Shown: one piece after another, positions 1 through 7,338 of the stretch
Layout: every line of letters starts with the position of its first letter
How positions within the stretch are numbered: position 1 is the stretch's first letter
NCBI GenBank assembly: GCA_023389545.1
Contig: JAEWEI010000167.1
Location: forward strand, 1 to 22,480
Source: Actinomycetes bacterium
GTDB lineage: Bacteria; Actinomycetota; Actinomycetes; Actinomycetales; Cellulomonadaceae
DNA: 22,480 nucleotides
Direction: 5' to 3'
The notes under the pieces: generated by a model
What the model was told of the DNA's origin: nothing
Databases searched by the model: none
What the model saw: only the letters and a program-made list of their open reading frames with translations
Translations under genes and position numbers: made by a program

Positions 1-1
1 G

Positions 2-427
2 GCCCGGGCCGCGACGTCGAAGGCCGCTCCGCGTGGCAGCCGTGCCGCCGCCGCGCCCGCGACGTCATCCGGGGCGGAGGCCCCGGCGGCCGCGCAGGTC
101 GCCGGCATCGAGGCGTACGGCATCCAGTCCATCGGGGACGCGCTCAACGCGCACCGCGCGAACAACGGGCTCCCCGCTCTGAGCATCTCGGGCTCGTCGA
201 CGTTGAGCGCGCACGCCACGGCGATGGCCTCGGAGTGGCGCATCTGGCACGGCGGCAACGACTCGATCGTCGGCTGGGTGCAGCCCGTGAGCTCCAGCGC
301 GATGATCAACGCCTACGCCAACTCCGCGTCCCACAATGCCTGGATGCTGAAGAGCGACATCAGCCGGATGTCCATTGGCGCAGTGGTGCGCGACGGCCGC
401 CTGTTCACGGCCATCAAGCTCAGCTGA
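2..427 (+). CDS. CAP/SCP (PR-1-like) domain protein, 3' part
   Basis: This is the C-terminal 141 codons of a gene that begins before the window; the frame is open from position 2 to the TGA at 425-427. It starts with an Ala/Ser/Pro-rich linker (about 35 residues). A CAP domain follows: a helix reading IGDALNAHRANNGLPAL, an ALA/SER-type helix ending in SEWRIWHGG, and a final strand GAVVRDGRLFTAIKLS. Bacterial CAP proteins are usually secreted, and the Ala/Pro linker suits an extracytoplasmic location, but the N-terminus is not visible. The gene converges on rocD with only 9 bases between the two stop codons. The biochemical role is unknown. Confidence 0.75.
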   Translation, partial: ARAATSKAAPRGSRAAAAPATSSGAEAPAAAQVAGIEAYGIQSIGDALNAHRANNGLPALSISGSSTLSAHATAMASEWRIWHGGNDSIVGWVQPVSSSAMINAYANSASHNAWMLKSDISRMSIGAVVRDGRLFTAIKLS

Positions 428-436
428 GCGGTCGCG

Positions 437-1654
437 TCAGCACAGGGCCTGGCCCAGCCGGTCCAGGGCCAGGTCGAGGTCCTGTTCGTCGATCGTGAGG
501 GGCGGCGCCAGCAGGATCGTCGACCCGTGGGTGTCCTTGGCGAGCACACCGCGTTCCAGCAGGCGCTCGCACAGCTCGCGGCCGGTCAGGTGGGCGGGGT
601 CCAGGTCGACGCCCGCCCATAGGCCGACGCCCCGGCTGCGCTCGATCAGCCCGGCGGTGGTCATCGTGGCCAGCCGGGCGTGCAGGCGGGCGCCGAGGTC
701 GCGGGCCCTGGCCTGCATCCTCCCGTCCTCGAGCAGCTCCACGACCGCCAGCCCGACAGCGCAGGCCAGCGGGTTGCCCCCGAACGTCGAGCCATGGGTG
801 CCGGGGGACAGCACCTCGAGGACGTCCTCGCGGCCGACGACGGCGCTCACCGGCACGATGCCGCCGCCGAGCGCTTTGCCCAGGGTCATCAGATCGGGCT
901 GCACGTCCCAGAGCTCGCACGCGAACGTGGTTCCGGTGCGGCCGAGGCCCGACTGGATCTCGTCGGCGATGAGCAGCACGCCGGCGTCGTCGCAGATCGC
1001 GCGGACTGCGGGCAGGTAGTCGGGTGGCGGCACGACGACGCCCTGCTCGCCCTGCACCGGCTCGAGCAGCACCGCGACAGTCGTCTGGTCGATGGCGTCG
1101 CGGAGCGCGTCGGCGTCCGCGAACGGGACCACGCGGAACCCGGGGGTGAACGGGCCGAACCCCTCGCGGGCCTGCGGGTCCGTGGAGAACGACACGATCG
1201 TGGTGGTGCGGCCGTGGAAGTTGCCGTCCGCCACGATGACAGTGGCCTGCTCCGGCGGCACGCCGCGCACGTCGTACCCCCACTTGCGGGCTGCCTTGAG
1301 CGCGGTCTCGACGGCCTCGGCCCCGGTGTTCATCGGCAGCACCAGCGGCTCGTCCCCCCGCAGCGCGGGCGCGGCGAGGCGGGCGAGGGCATCGGCGAAC
1401 GGCTCGAGCAGGTCGTGGCCGAAGGCCCGCGACGACAGGGTGAGCCGGTCGAGCTGCGCATGCGCCGCGGCGACCAGCGCGGGGTGCCGGTGGCCGAAGT
1501 TCAGCGACGAGTAGCCCGCGAGCATGTCGATGTAGGCGCGACCGCGCACGTCCCGCGCCCACGCGCCGGAGGCCCAGGCGAGCTGGACGGGCAGCGGCGC
1601 GTAGTTGGGCGCCAGGCGGCTGCCCGCCGCCCCGGCGCCCGCGGCAGCGGTCAT
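437..1654 (-). CDS. rocD: Ornithine aminotransferase (ornithine--oxo-acid transaminase)
   Basis: This is a class-III PLP aminotransferase of 405 residues. It converts L-ornithine and 2-oxoglutarate to glutamate semialdehyde and glutamate in cytosolic arginine/ornithine catabolism. Visible features are the N-terminal segment APNYAPLPVQL, GYSSLNFGHRHP, the cofactor-phosphate motif NTGAEAVETA (109-118), the Asp of LIADEIQSG (Asp231) and the Schiff-base lysine in TLGKALGGG (Lys260). Length and motifs match RocD rather than acetylornithine aminotransferase, although that family is close. I chose the ATG at 1654 because it overlaps the ddaH stop as ATGA, giving translational coupling. An in-frame start 10 codons upstream lies inside ddaH and has no such support. 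Confidence 0.88.
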   Translation of the reverse strand: MTAAAGAGAAGSRLAPNYAPLPVQLAWASGAWARDVRGRAYIDMLAGYSSLNFGHRHPALVAAAHAQLDRLTLSSRAFGHDLLEPFADALARLAAPALRGDEPLVLPMNTGAEAVETALKAARKWGYDVRGVPPEQATVIVADGNFHGRTTTIVSFSTDPQAREGFGPFTPGFRVVPFADADALRDAIDQTTVAVLLEPVQGEQGVVVPPPDYLPAVRAICDDAGVLLIADEIQSGLGRTGTTFACELWDVQPDLMTLGKALGGGIVPVSAVVGREDVLEVLSPGTHGSTFGGNPLACAVGLAVVELLEDGRMQARARDLGARLHARLATMTTAGLIERSRGVGLWAGVDLDPAHLTGRELCERLLERGVLAKDTHGSTILLAPPLTIDEQDLDLALDRLGQALC

Positions 1655-2505
1655 GGCACGTCGCGGATCTCCAGCGTGCAGCACTTGGCGCCGCCGCCAC
1701 CCTTGAGGAGCTCGCTGGTGTCCACCGGGATGGTCGTGTAGCCGCGCTCGCGCAACGCGGGCGCCAGGTCCACGGCGCCGGGGGCCACGATCACGTGCTT
1801 CCCGTCGCTCACCGCGTTGAGGCCCAGGGCCGCGGCGTCACGGTCGGTGGCGTGCACGGCGTCGGGGAACAGCTCGCGGAGCGTCTCCTGCGACTCGGCG
1901 GAGAACGCCGGCGGGTAGTACGCGACCTGGGGGTTCGCGGGGTCGCTCTGCAGCACGGCCAGCGCGGTGTCGAGGTGGTAGTAGCGCGCGTCCACGAGCT
2001 CAAGCGACACGACCCGGTGGCCGGTGACCTGGGCCAGCTCGGCGTGGGCGGAGCGGTCGGTGCGGAATCCGGTGCCGGCCAGGATCAGGTCGCCCACGGG
2101 GAGGATGTCGCCCTCGCCCTCGTTGACCTCCGCGGCGGTGTGCGTGACGAATCCGCGGTCCGCGAACCACTTCTGGTACGCCGGGCCCTCGGGCGCGCGC
2201 TCGGGGTGCCGGAACTTGGCCGAGTAGACGATGCCGTCGACGATGAGGGCGCCGTTCGCGGCGTAGACCATGTCGGGCAGGCCGGGGATGGGGTCGATCG
2301 TCTCGACGGTGTGGCCGAGGTCGAGGTACACGTCGCGCAGCGTGCGCCACTGGCGCAGGGCGAGCTCGGTGTCGGTGTGCCGGGTCGAGTCCATCCACGG
2401 GTTGATCTCGTACGAGACGGTGTAGTGCACCGGCTCGCACATGAGGTAGCGGCGCTGGGTGGCGGCACGCTGGGTGGACTGGTCGGCGACCGGGCTCACG
2501 GGCAT
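1651..2505 (-). CDS. ddaH: Dimethylargininase/arginine-deiminase-superfamily enzyme (DDAH-like)
   Basis: A 284-residue guanidino-group-modifying enzyme. The fold signatures are NPWMDSTRHTD near residue 35, an acidic motif NEGEGD (128-133), the active-site His177 of YYHLDTAL, and the nucleophile near the C-terminus in GGGGAKCCTLEI (Cys275 or Cys276). This Glu/His/Cys set is typical of DDAH and arginine deiminase relatives, which hydrolyse arginine or methylarginines to citrulline plus an amine. Coupling to rocD suggests it feeds arginine nitrogen toward ornithine and glutamate; the exact substrate cannot be read from sequence. An AAGGAG ribosome site at 2511-2516 lies 5 bases before the ATG at 2505 and fixes the start. 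The gene follows the YjbR gene after 63 bases and may share its transcript. Confidence 0.82.
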   Translation of the reverse strand: MPVSPVADQSTQRAATQRRYLMCEPVHYTVSYEINPWMDSTRHTDTELALRQWRTLRDVYLDLGHTVETIDPIPGLPDMVYAANGALIVDGIVYSAKFRHPERAPEGPAYQKWFADRGFVTHTAAEVNEGEGDILPVGDLILAGTGFRTDRSAHAELAQVTGHRVVSLELVDARYYHLDTALAVLQSDPANPQVAYYPPAFSAESQETLRELFPDAVHATDRDAAALGLNAVSDGKHVIVAPGAVDLAPALRERGYTTIPVDTSELLKGGGGAKCCTLEIRDVP

Positions 2506-2568
2506 GGGTGCTCCTTCAGAAGGGCAGGAGGGTGTCGTCGCGTCATCGGGACATGGTCGGTATCGAGC

Positions 2569-3045
2569 CTACGAGCCGTTGAGAGGCGGAATCGACAGGT
2601 CGTGTTGTGCTGTGGGCGGTAATCGTTGCGTCGATGGCTCTGAGGCCGGCGATTCGTTGCGCAGCCGGGTGGCGCGGGCATCGAGTTCGCGCACCATCCG
2701 GCGCAGCGCCACCTGCCGGTACGAGTCCTCGAGCAGTTCGGCGACCTCGTCCCAGTCGACGGGCGCCGCGTCCAGGTCCAGCGCCAGCCAGCCCGCCGGA
2801 CCGTAGTACGGCGGCGCGGAGAAGCGCGGGTCGCCCACGAGGGCGGCGCGCTCGTCCTCGTCCGGGCGCAGCACGAGGCCGTGGGGGCTGGCCTGCGTGC
2901 CGAAGGCCGCGAAGATCCTGCGCCCGGCGCGGAACGTCGGTCGGCCCCACGACTCCACCTCGGAGGACTCGGGGAAGCGGGCCGCGACGATCCGCACCTG
3001 CGCGAGGCACGGGTCGCGATCGTCGTACATCCGCGGGTGCGTCAT
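2569..3045 (-). CDS. MmcQ/YjbR (DUF419) family protein
   Basis: A 158-residue cytosolic protein. The core matches the YjbR/MmcQ fold: FPESSEVESWGRPTFRAGRRIFAAFG, then LRPDEDERAALVGDPRFSAPPYYGPAGWLALDLD, then a helix WDEVAELLEDSYRQVALRRM. The family resembles a double-wing DNA-binding fold, but its function is not established. The last 30 residues (after about 128) are polar, low in complexity and not part of the domain. The ATG overlaps the stop of the upstream SRPBCC gene as ATGA, so the two are probably translated together. A second Met at residue 6 is an alternative start. Confidence 0.78.
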   Translation of the reverse strand: MTHPRMYDDRDPCLAQVRIVAARFPESSEVESWGRPTFRAGRRIFAAFGTQASPHGLVLRPDEDERAALVGDPRFSAPPYYGPAGWLALDLDAAPVDWDEVAELLEDSYRQVALRRMVRELDARATRLRNESPASEPSTQRLPPTAQHDLSIPPLNGS

Positions 3046-3593
3046 CGGCCTGGCGGAGTGGAGGACGGAGTGGCGGGCGAGGGAGGGGCCTGCGCCCGGA
3101 GCTCACGCGCGACGCGGGCCAGCGCGAGGGCCAGCATGCCCCGCAGCACGGGCGCCACCAGTGCGGCGGCGGGCACGGGGCCGGCCAGCCAGGCCTGTTC
3201 GGACCAGGTGACCCGGCTGTGGCTGGGCCCTGCGGGCGCCACCACAATCCGTGCGGAGCCGAGCAGGATCGGGCCCAGCTTGGTGAGCACCGCGACGCCG
3301 GGCGTGCCCGCCGCGGCGTCGGGCGGGTCGAGGCGGTCGATGCGCATCCGGTCCACCACGCCTGGGGCGCCGCGTCGGGCGAAGGGGCCCGACACCGCTG
3401 TCACGTGTGCGCCCAGCCGGGGCGGCCCCGGCGGGACGTCCACCCGCGTCATCGGGATCCAGCGGATGTGGTGCCGTAGGTCCGTCAGCAGGGCGAACGC
3501 CTCGGCGGCGGGCAACGGGAGCGGCCGGGTGACCGACACCGCGCGGCCAGGGCCCTTGGTGGCGGCGCTCCGGGTGACCTGCGGAGACGACAT
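3042..3593 (-). CDS. SRPBCC (polyketide cyclase/START-like) family protein
   Basis: A 183-residue protein. The N-terminal pattern RPLPLPAAEAFALLTDLRHHIRWIPMTRVDVPPG is typical of SRPBCC helix-grip proteins, which bind small hydrophobic ligands. The following strands include GAHVTAVSGPF, VVDRMRIDRLDPP and a C-terminal helix APVLRGMLALALARVARELR. The last 15 residues are Pro/Ser/Thr-rich. A GGGAG ribosome site at 3601-3605 precedes the ATG by 7 bases. The gene heads a minus-strand set with the YjbR gene (ATGA overlap) and probably ddaH-rocD. It diverges from the aldo/keto reductase with 55 bases between. No ligand can be deduced. Confidence 0.72.
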   Translation of the reverse strand: MSSPQVTRSAATKGPGRAVSVTRPLPLPAAEAFALLTDLRHHIRWIPMTRVDVPPGPPRLGAHVTAVSGPFARRGAPGVVDRMRIDRLDPPDAAAGTPGVAVLTKLGPILLGSARIVVAPAGPSHSRVTWSEQAWLAGPVPAAALVAPVLRGMLALALARVARELRAQAPPSPATPSSTPPGR

Positions 3594-3648
3594 GCCAGGC
3601 CTCCCGGCGTGTGCTGGATCGCGTCCTCCTCACGGTAGCGTCACGGGC

Positions 3649-4641
3649 ATGGACACGCGTGTGCTGGGGCGGACGGGCAGGTCGGTCGGGGTCGTGGGCC
3701 TGGGCTGCTGGCAGTTGGGCGGGGACTGGGGCGAGGTCGCCGACGACGACGCCTTCGCGGTGCTCGACGCCGCTGTCGCCAGCGGGGTGACGTTCCTCGA
3801 CACCGCTGACGTGTACGGCGACGGGCGCAGCGAGCGGCTGATCGGCCGCTTCCTCGCCGAGCGAGGCGACCAGGCCCAGGGCTTGACCGTCGCCACCAAG
3901 ATGGGCCGGCGCGCGGACCCGCACGTCGCTGACGCGTACACGCTCGACGCGTTCCGCGGCTGGGCCGATCGCTCGCGCGAGAACCTCGGGGTGGACACCC
4001 TCGACCTGGTGCAGCTGCACTGCCCGCCCACCGAGGTCTTCCACCGCGACAGCGTGTACGACGCGCTGGACGAGCTCGTCGCGGACAAGGCCATCGCCGC
4101 GTACGGGGTGTCGGTTGAGACGGTCGACGAGGCGCTGGCCGCCATCGCCCGCCCGAACGTGGCGTCCGTGCAGATCATCCTCAACGTGTTCCGCCGCAAG
4201 CCCCTCGAGGCGGTGCTCCCCGCCGCCGTCGAGGCAGGCGTGGGGATCATCGCGCGGGTGCCGCTCGCCAGCGGTCTGCTGTCCGGCCGGTACGACGAGA
4301 GCACGACCTTCGCCGCCACCGACCACCGCACGTTCAACCGCCACGGCGAGTCCTTCGACGTGGGCGAGACGTTCGCGGGTGTCCCGTTCGACGTCGGCGT
4401 CCTGGCAGCGCGCCAGGTCGCCGCTCGCACGCCCGACGGCGCCACGACAGCGCAGCTCGCCCTGCGCTGGATCTTGGACCAGCAGGGCGTCTCCGTGGTG
4501 ATCCCCGGGGCGCGCAACGCCGAGCAGGCGCGCGGCAACGCGGCGGCCGCGGACCTGGCGCCGCTGGACGAGGTCACCGCCGCCGAGCTCGAGCGGATCT
4601 ACGACACCTCGGTGCGCGCGCACGTCCACGACCGCTGGTGA
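3649..4641 (+). CDS. Aldo/keto reductase
   Basis: A 330-residue NAD(P)H-dependent (beta/alpha)8-barrel oxidoreductase. The catalytic tetrad is readable: Asp51 and Tyr56 in LDTADVYGDGRSE, Lys84 in ATKMGRR and His124 in LVQLHCPP. The C-terminal half has the cofactor segment VIPGARNAEQARGN and ends in an Arg/His tail. It resembles the YghZ/YajO-like group of general carbonyl reductases; the substrate is not predictable. I chose the ATG at 3649 because MDTRVLGRTGRSVGVVGLGCWQLGG is the typical family N-terminus. There is no good ribosome site, but a TAGCGT -10-like hexamer at 3636-3641 ends 7 bases before the ATG, so the transcript may be leaderless. Confidence 0.88.
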   Translation: MDTRVLGRTGRSVGVVGLGCWQLGGDWGEVADDDAFAVLDAAVASGVTFLDTADVYGDGRSERLIGRFLAERGDQAQGLTVATKMGRRADPHVADAYTLDAFRGWADRSRENLGVDTLDLVQLHCPPTEVFHRDSVYDALDELVADKAIAAYGVSVETVDEALAAIARPNVASVQIILNVFRRKPLEAVLPAAVEAGVGIIARVPLASGLLSGRYDESTTFAATDHRTFNRHGESFDVGETFAGVPFDVGVLAARQVAARTPDGATTAQLALRWILDQQGVSVVIPGARNAEQARGNAAAADLAPLDEVTAAELERIYDTSVRAHVHDRW

Positions 4642-4646
4642 GCGGT

Positions 4647-4666
4647 GGCGGTCGCGTCTGACCGCC
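4647..4666. terminator. Hairpin between convergent genes
   Basis: A 7-bp perfect stem (GGCGGTC / GACCGCC) with a 6-base loop sits in the 26 bases between the stops of the aldo/keto reductase and the EcsC-like gene. There is no U-tract on either strand, so it is a plausible but unproven bidirectional terminator or 3'-end stabiliser. Confidence 0.45.
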
Positions 4667-4667
4667 C

Positions 4668-5483
4668 TCAGCCCTGCCCGTCCCCGATCTGCCTGTTCCC
4701 GATCTGCCCGGGGGGAACCGGCCCCCCGGCGCCCTCGATAACCTGGGGGAACCGCTCGGGGGCCGGGCCGAAGGCCAACCGGGCGCCCTGCACCACTGGC
4801 TTGCCGAGCGCACGGGCGCCCGCGACGCCCACAGCGGCGCCGATGCCGAACGGCAGCAGCCGCCCGAACGCGAGTCCGCTCTGCCGCGCGGCCTGCGAGC
4901 GCACCAGGCGCCGCGTGAGCGTCGAGTTGACCTTGCGGATCGTCGACGTGGGCATGCGGGTGAGCAGGGCACGCGCGAAGTGCGCCGAGCCGATCTGCGC
5001 GGAGTCCGTGACGATCTTCGCGCCGCTCTCGCCCAGCACCGTGGCCAGGAGCAGCGCGCGACGACGCTCGGCGTCCTGCACCTCGATGCCGTGCACGCTG
5101 GCCACCGCGAGGGAGAACGCCGCCGACGCGGCGAAGAAGGTGGCCACGTCGCTGGCGGTCAGGGCCATCGCCACGCCGGTGCCGACTGCGGGGGCGGCAG
5201 CCGCCACGCCCACGGCGCCACCGGTGGCCTGCACCACCCGCATGTACTCGCGCTCCAGCAGCCACACGATCTGCTGCGGGGACGCGTGCGGGTTGCGGCG
5301 CCGCAGGCTCTCCACGTGCGCGTGGATGGTGGCCGAGGGGATCGTCACCGCCTTGTCCAGCGCCGCGTCGAGCAGCGGCGTCCGGCGCAGGTGCGGCCCG
5401 TCGGCGCCCGGCCCGGTGGCGCCGGAAGGGGTGACCTCGGCGCGCTCCTTGGGTGGCTTGCGGCGCGCGAGGGCCGGGCTCAT
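4668..5483 (-). CDS. EcsC-like membrane-associated protein of unknown function
   Basis: A 271-residue protein. After a basic N-terminus there is a helical region (36-85), then a Gly/Ala-rich hydrophobic stretch (about 86-132, TGGAVGVAAAAPAVGTGVAMAL followed by FFAASAAFSLAVASVHGIEV) and a helical segment ending near 175. A second Gly/Ala stretch (204-228) is followed by a tail holding the repeat GQIGN-RQIGD. The glycine-rich hydrophobic core followed by VHGIEVQDAERR recalls EcsC-family proteins, whose function is poorly known; I am not certain of this assignment. Its ATG overlaps the OsmC stop as ATGA. The 3' coding region holds a 15-bp direct repeat (4683-4693 and 4698-4708) and a strong hairpin (4708-4729). 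Confidence 0.6.
   Translation of the reverse strand: MSPALARRKPPKERAEVTPSGATGPGADGPHLRRTPLLDAALDKAVTIPSATIHAHVESLRRRNPHASPQQIVWLLEREYMRVVQATGGAVGVAAAAPAVGTGVAMALTASDVATFFAASAAFSLAVASVHGIEVQDAERRRALLLATVLGESGAKIVTDSAQIGSAHFARALLTRMPTSTIRKVNSTLTRRLVRSQAARQSGLAFGRLLPFGIGAAVGVAGARALGKPVVQGARLAFGPAPERFPQVIEGAGGPVPPGQIGNRQIGDGQG
4683..4708. repeat. 15-bp-period direct repeat in the EcsC-like 3' end
   Basis: CCCGATCTGCC occurs at 4683-4693 and again at 4698-4708. On the minus strand it encodes the near-repeat peptide QIGN/QIGD close to the C-terminus. It looks like a short in-frame tandem duplication. Confidence 0.7.
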
Positions 5484-5938
5484 CGCTCGCCCTCCACGGT
5501 GAGCTCGACGGTGGCGCCGTGCGTGACCGTGCGGCCCACTGTGCAGTGGTTGTCGACGGCGCGGTGCACCACGGTGAGCAGCCGCTCGCGCTGCGCCGCG
5601 TCGAGGCTGCTGAGGTCGACGACCAGGCGCTCGGTGAGCACGGGGTAGCGGTCCTCGTCAGGGTCGCTCGGCCCGTCGACCTCCACGGTGACCGCGACGT
5701 CGTCGCCCAGGCGGTGCGCCAGCGCGGTGTCCGCGCTCATCCCCGTGCACCCGGCGAGCGCGATCTTCAGCAGCTCCCCGGGGGTGAAGACGGCGCCGGC
5801 CTCGACGGGGCCGATCGCCACCTCGGCGCCGCGCGCGTTGTGGCCGGTGTAGGTGCGCCGCCCGGTGCGCTCGACCCAGAGGGCGGCCGGGTTCGCGGTG
5901 GGCGTGGGGGTGGTCTGCGATGCCTGGTCCGTGGTCAT
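5480..5938 (-). CDS. OsmC family peroxiredoxin-like protein
   Basis: A 152-residue OsmC-fold protein. Both redox cysteines are present: Cys64 in ALAGCTGMSADTAL and Cys132 in DNHCTVGRTVTHG. OsmC/Ohr proteins reduce organic hydroperoxides with these two thiols, in the cytosol as dimers. The sequence lies nearer the OsmC/YhfA side than classical Ohr, judged by the FTPGELLKIALAGC motif. The start at 5938 is preceded only by a weak AGGA. The gene overlaps the EcsC-like gene by ATGA and follows the TetR gene after 45 bases on the same strand, so read-through from the ABC/TetR operon is possible. Confidence 0.85.
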   Translation of the reverse strand: MTTDQASQTTPTPTANPAALWVERTGRRTYTGHNARGAEVAIGPVEAGAVFTPGELLKIALAGCTGMSADTALAHRLGDDVAVTVEVDGPSDPDEDRYPVLTERLVVDLSSLDAAQRERLLTVVHRAVDNHCTVGRTVTHGATVELTVEGER

Positions 5939-5983
5939 CCCGCGATCCTGCCACGCACAGCTTGGACGGGCACGGGCGCCTGG

Positions 5984-6574
5984 TCAGGCGCCGCGGGGCC
6001 AGTTCCGCACGAACGGCTCGAGGAGCTCGCGGGTGCGGTCCTGGGCGTCCGACGCGCCGTGGCCGGCCTCGATCAGGCGGCTGGCCGTGAGCACCACGCC
6101 GTTGACCAGCTCGGCGGTGACCTGCGGCTCCGGCGTCCCGAGGTTGGTGAGCGCGGCGACGAGGGGGAGGAGCAGGGCGTCGTGCATCTCCCTGCTGCTG
6201 CGCGCGAGGGCGTCGCCTGGCGCGATCGCGGTGAGGGCCCGCGCCACGGCGTGCTCCCCGGCGGCCACGAGGTCCAGGTTGGCGCGGACGTAGGCGAGGA
6301 CCTGGTCGGCGGGGTCGCCCGCGTCGTCCATGGCCTGCTGCACCGTGGCCGACCAGCGGGGGAACACCTCGGTGACGAGCGCGCCGAGCAGGTCGTCGCG
6401 GGAGGCGAAGTACTGGTAAACGCTGGAGCGGGCGAGCCCCGCGCGGGCGCCCACGGCGGCGAGGGTGGGCGGCTGGTCCGGGCGCTCCATGAGGAGCGCG
6501 TGCGCCGCGTCGAGGAGGGCCCGGTGCTGGGCTGCGCGGTGCTCTGCCACCGTCGCCGCCTGGATCTTCGGCAC
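5984..6574 (-). CDS. TetR/AcrR family transcriptional regulator
   Basis: A 196-residue repressor. The N-terminal helix-turn-helix (about 14-60) reads RALLDAAHALLMER...PPTLAAVGARAGLARSSVYQYFASRDDLLGAL, a clear TetR signature. The C-terminal helical domain would bind an inducer or dimerise; its ligand is unknown. It starts at a GTG (6574) with AGGAGG 4 bases upstream. The gene is last in an operon behind the FtsX permease and ATPase (17-base gap), so it most likely controls that exporter. A candidate operator lies ahead of the permease at 8509-8525. Confidence 0.85.
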   Translation of the reverse strand: MPKIQAATVAEHRAAQHRALLDAAHALLMERPDQPPTLAAVGARAGLARSSVYQYFASRDDLLGALVTEVFPRWSATVQQAMDDAGDPADQVLAYVRANLDLVAAGEHAVARALTAIAPGDALARSSREMHDALLLPLVAALTNLGTPEPQVTAELVNGVVLTASRLIEAGHGASDAQDRTRELLEPFVRNWPRGA

Positions 6575-6591
6575 GGGCCCTCCTCGTTCGG

Positions 6592-7338
6592 TCAGTCGTC
6601 CAGCCCCTCAGGCGCCCGGGCGGGCGCAGCTGACAGGGCTCCGTCGACCATCTCGAGCACGCGGTCGCAGTGCAGCAGGATGTCATGGTCGTGCGTGACC
6701 ATCACAGTCGCGACGCCGGACTGGCGTGTCTCGCGGGCCAGCAGCTCGACGGTCTCCTGGCTGCGTGCGCGGTCCAGCGCGGAGGTCGGCTCGTCGACCA
6801 GCAGCAGCGACGGGCCGCACACCAGGGCGCGGGCGATGCCGACGCGCTGGCGCTCGCCACCGGAGAGCTCATGCGGGCGGCGTCCGAGCTTGTCCGCGAG
6901 GCCCACCTCGGCGAGCAGCTCGCGCGGGTCGCGCGCGGGCTTGCCTCCCCGCATGTGCAGCGCGAGGCGCAGCTGGTCCTCGGCGGTGAGCGCGGGCACC
7001 AGGTTGCCGGACTGGAACACGAAGCCGATGTGCTCCAGGCGGAAGCGGGTGCGCTCGCGGTCCTTCATGGCAGCCAGGTACTGGCCGTCGATGAGCACCG
7101 AGCCGGAGTCGGGGGTGGTGAGGGCGCCTGCCACGGCCAGCAGGCTCGACTTGCCGGAGCCGGACGGCCCCACCACCGCGACGAGCTCGCCGGGGGCGAC
7201 GGCCAGGGAGACGCGGTCGAGCGCGGTGACGGTGCCGTCGCCATCGCCGACGGTGAGTGTCACGTCGCGCAGCGCGAGGCCGCGCGGCTCGCCGGCGGGG
7301 CTGGTGGCGCCCGAGGCGCGGGTGTCGGTGCTGGTCAT
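6592..7338 (-). CDS. ABC transporter ATP-binding protein (MacB/LolD type)
   Basis: A 248-residue ABC ATPase. It has Walker A GPSGSGKSS (57-65), Q-loop Gln109 in FVFQSGNLVP, signature LSGGERQ (158-164), Walker B LLLVDEP (178-184), D-loop SALD and H-loop VTHDHD. The pattern is that of ATPases paired with FtsX-like permeases, which drive mechanotransmission rather than classical import. The first 20 residues are a variable polar extension. The ATG overlaps the permease stop as ATGA, so the two form one transporter. The substrate is unknown; control by the adjacent TetR gene suggests response to a small molecule or stress. Confidence 0.88.
   Translation of the reverse strand: MTSTDTRASGATSPAGEPRGLALRDVTLTVGDGDGTVTALDRVSLAVAPGELVAVVGPSGSGKSSLLAVAGALTTPDSGSVLIDGQYLAAMKDRERTRFRLEHIGFVFQSGNLVPALTAEDQLRLALHMRGGKPARDPRELLAEVGLADKLGRRPHELSGGERQRVGIARALVCGPSLLLVDEPTSALDRARSQETVELLARETRQSGVATVMVTHDHDILLHCDRVLEMVDGALSAAPARAPEGLDD

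Noticed and set aside
3103..5265. Long minus-strand frame of 720 codons
   Set aside because: It crosses the aldo/keto reductase and parts of two minus-strand genes in another frame and has no domain signature.
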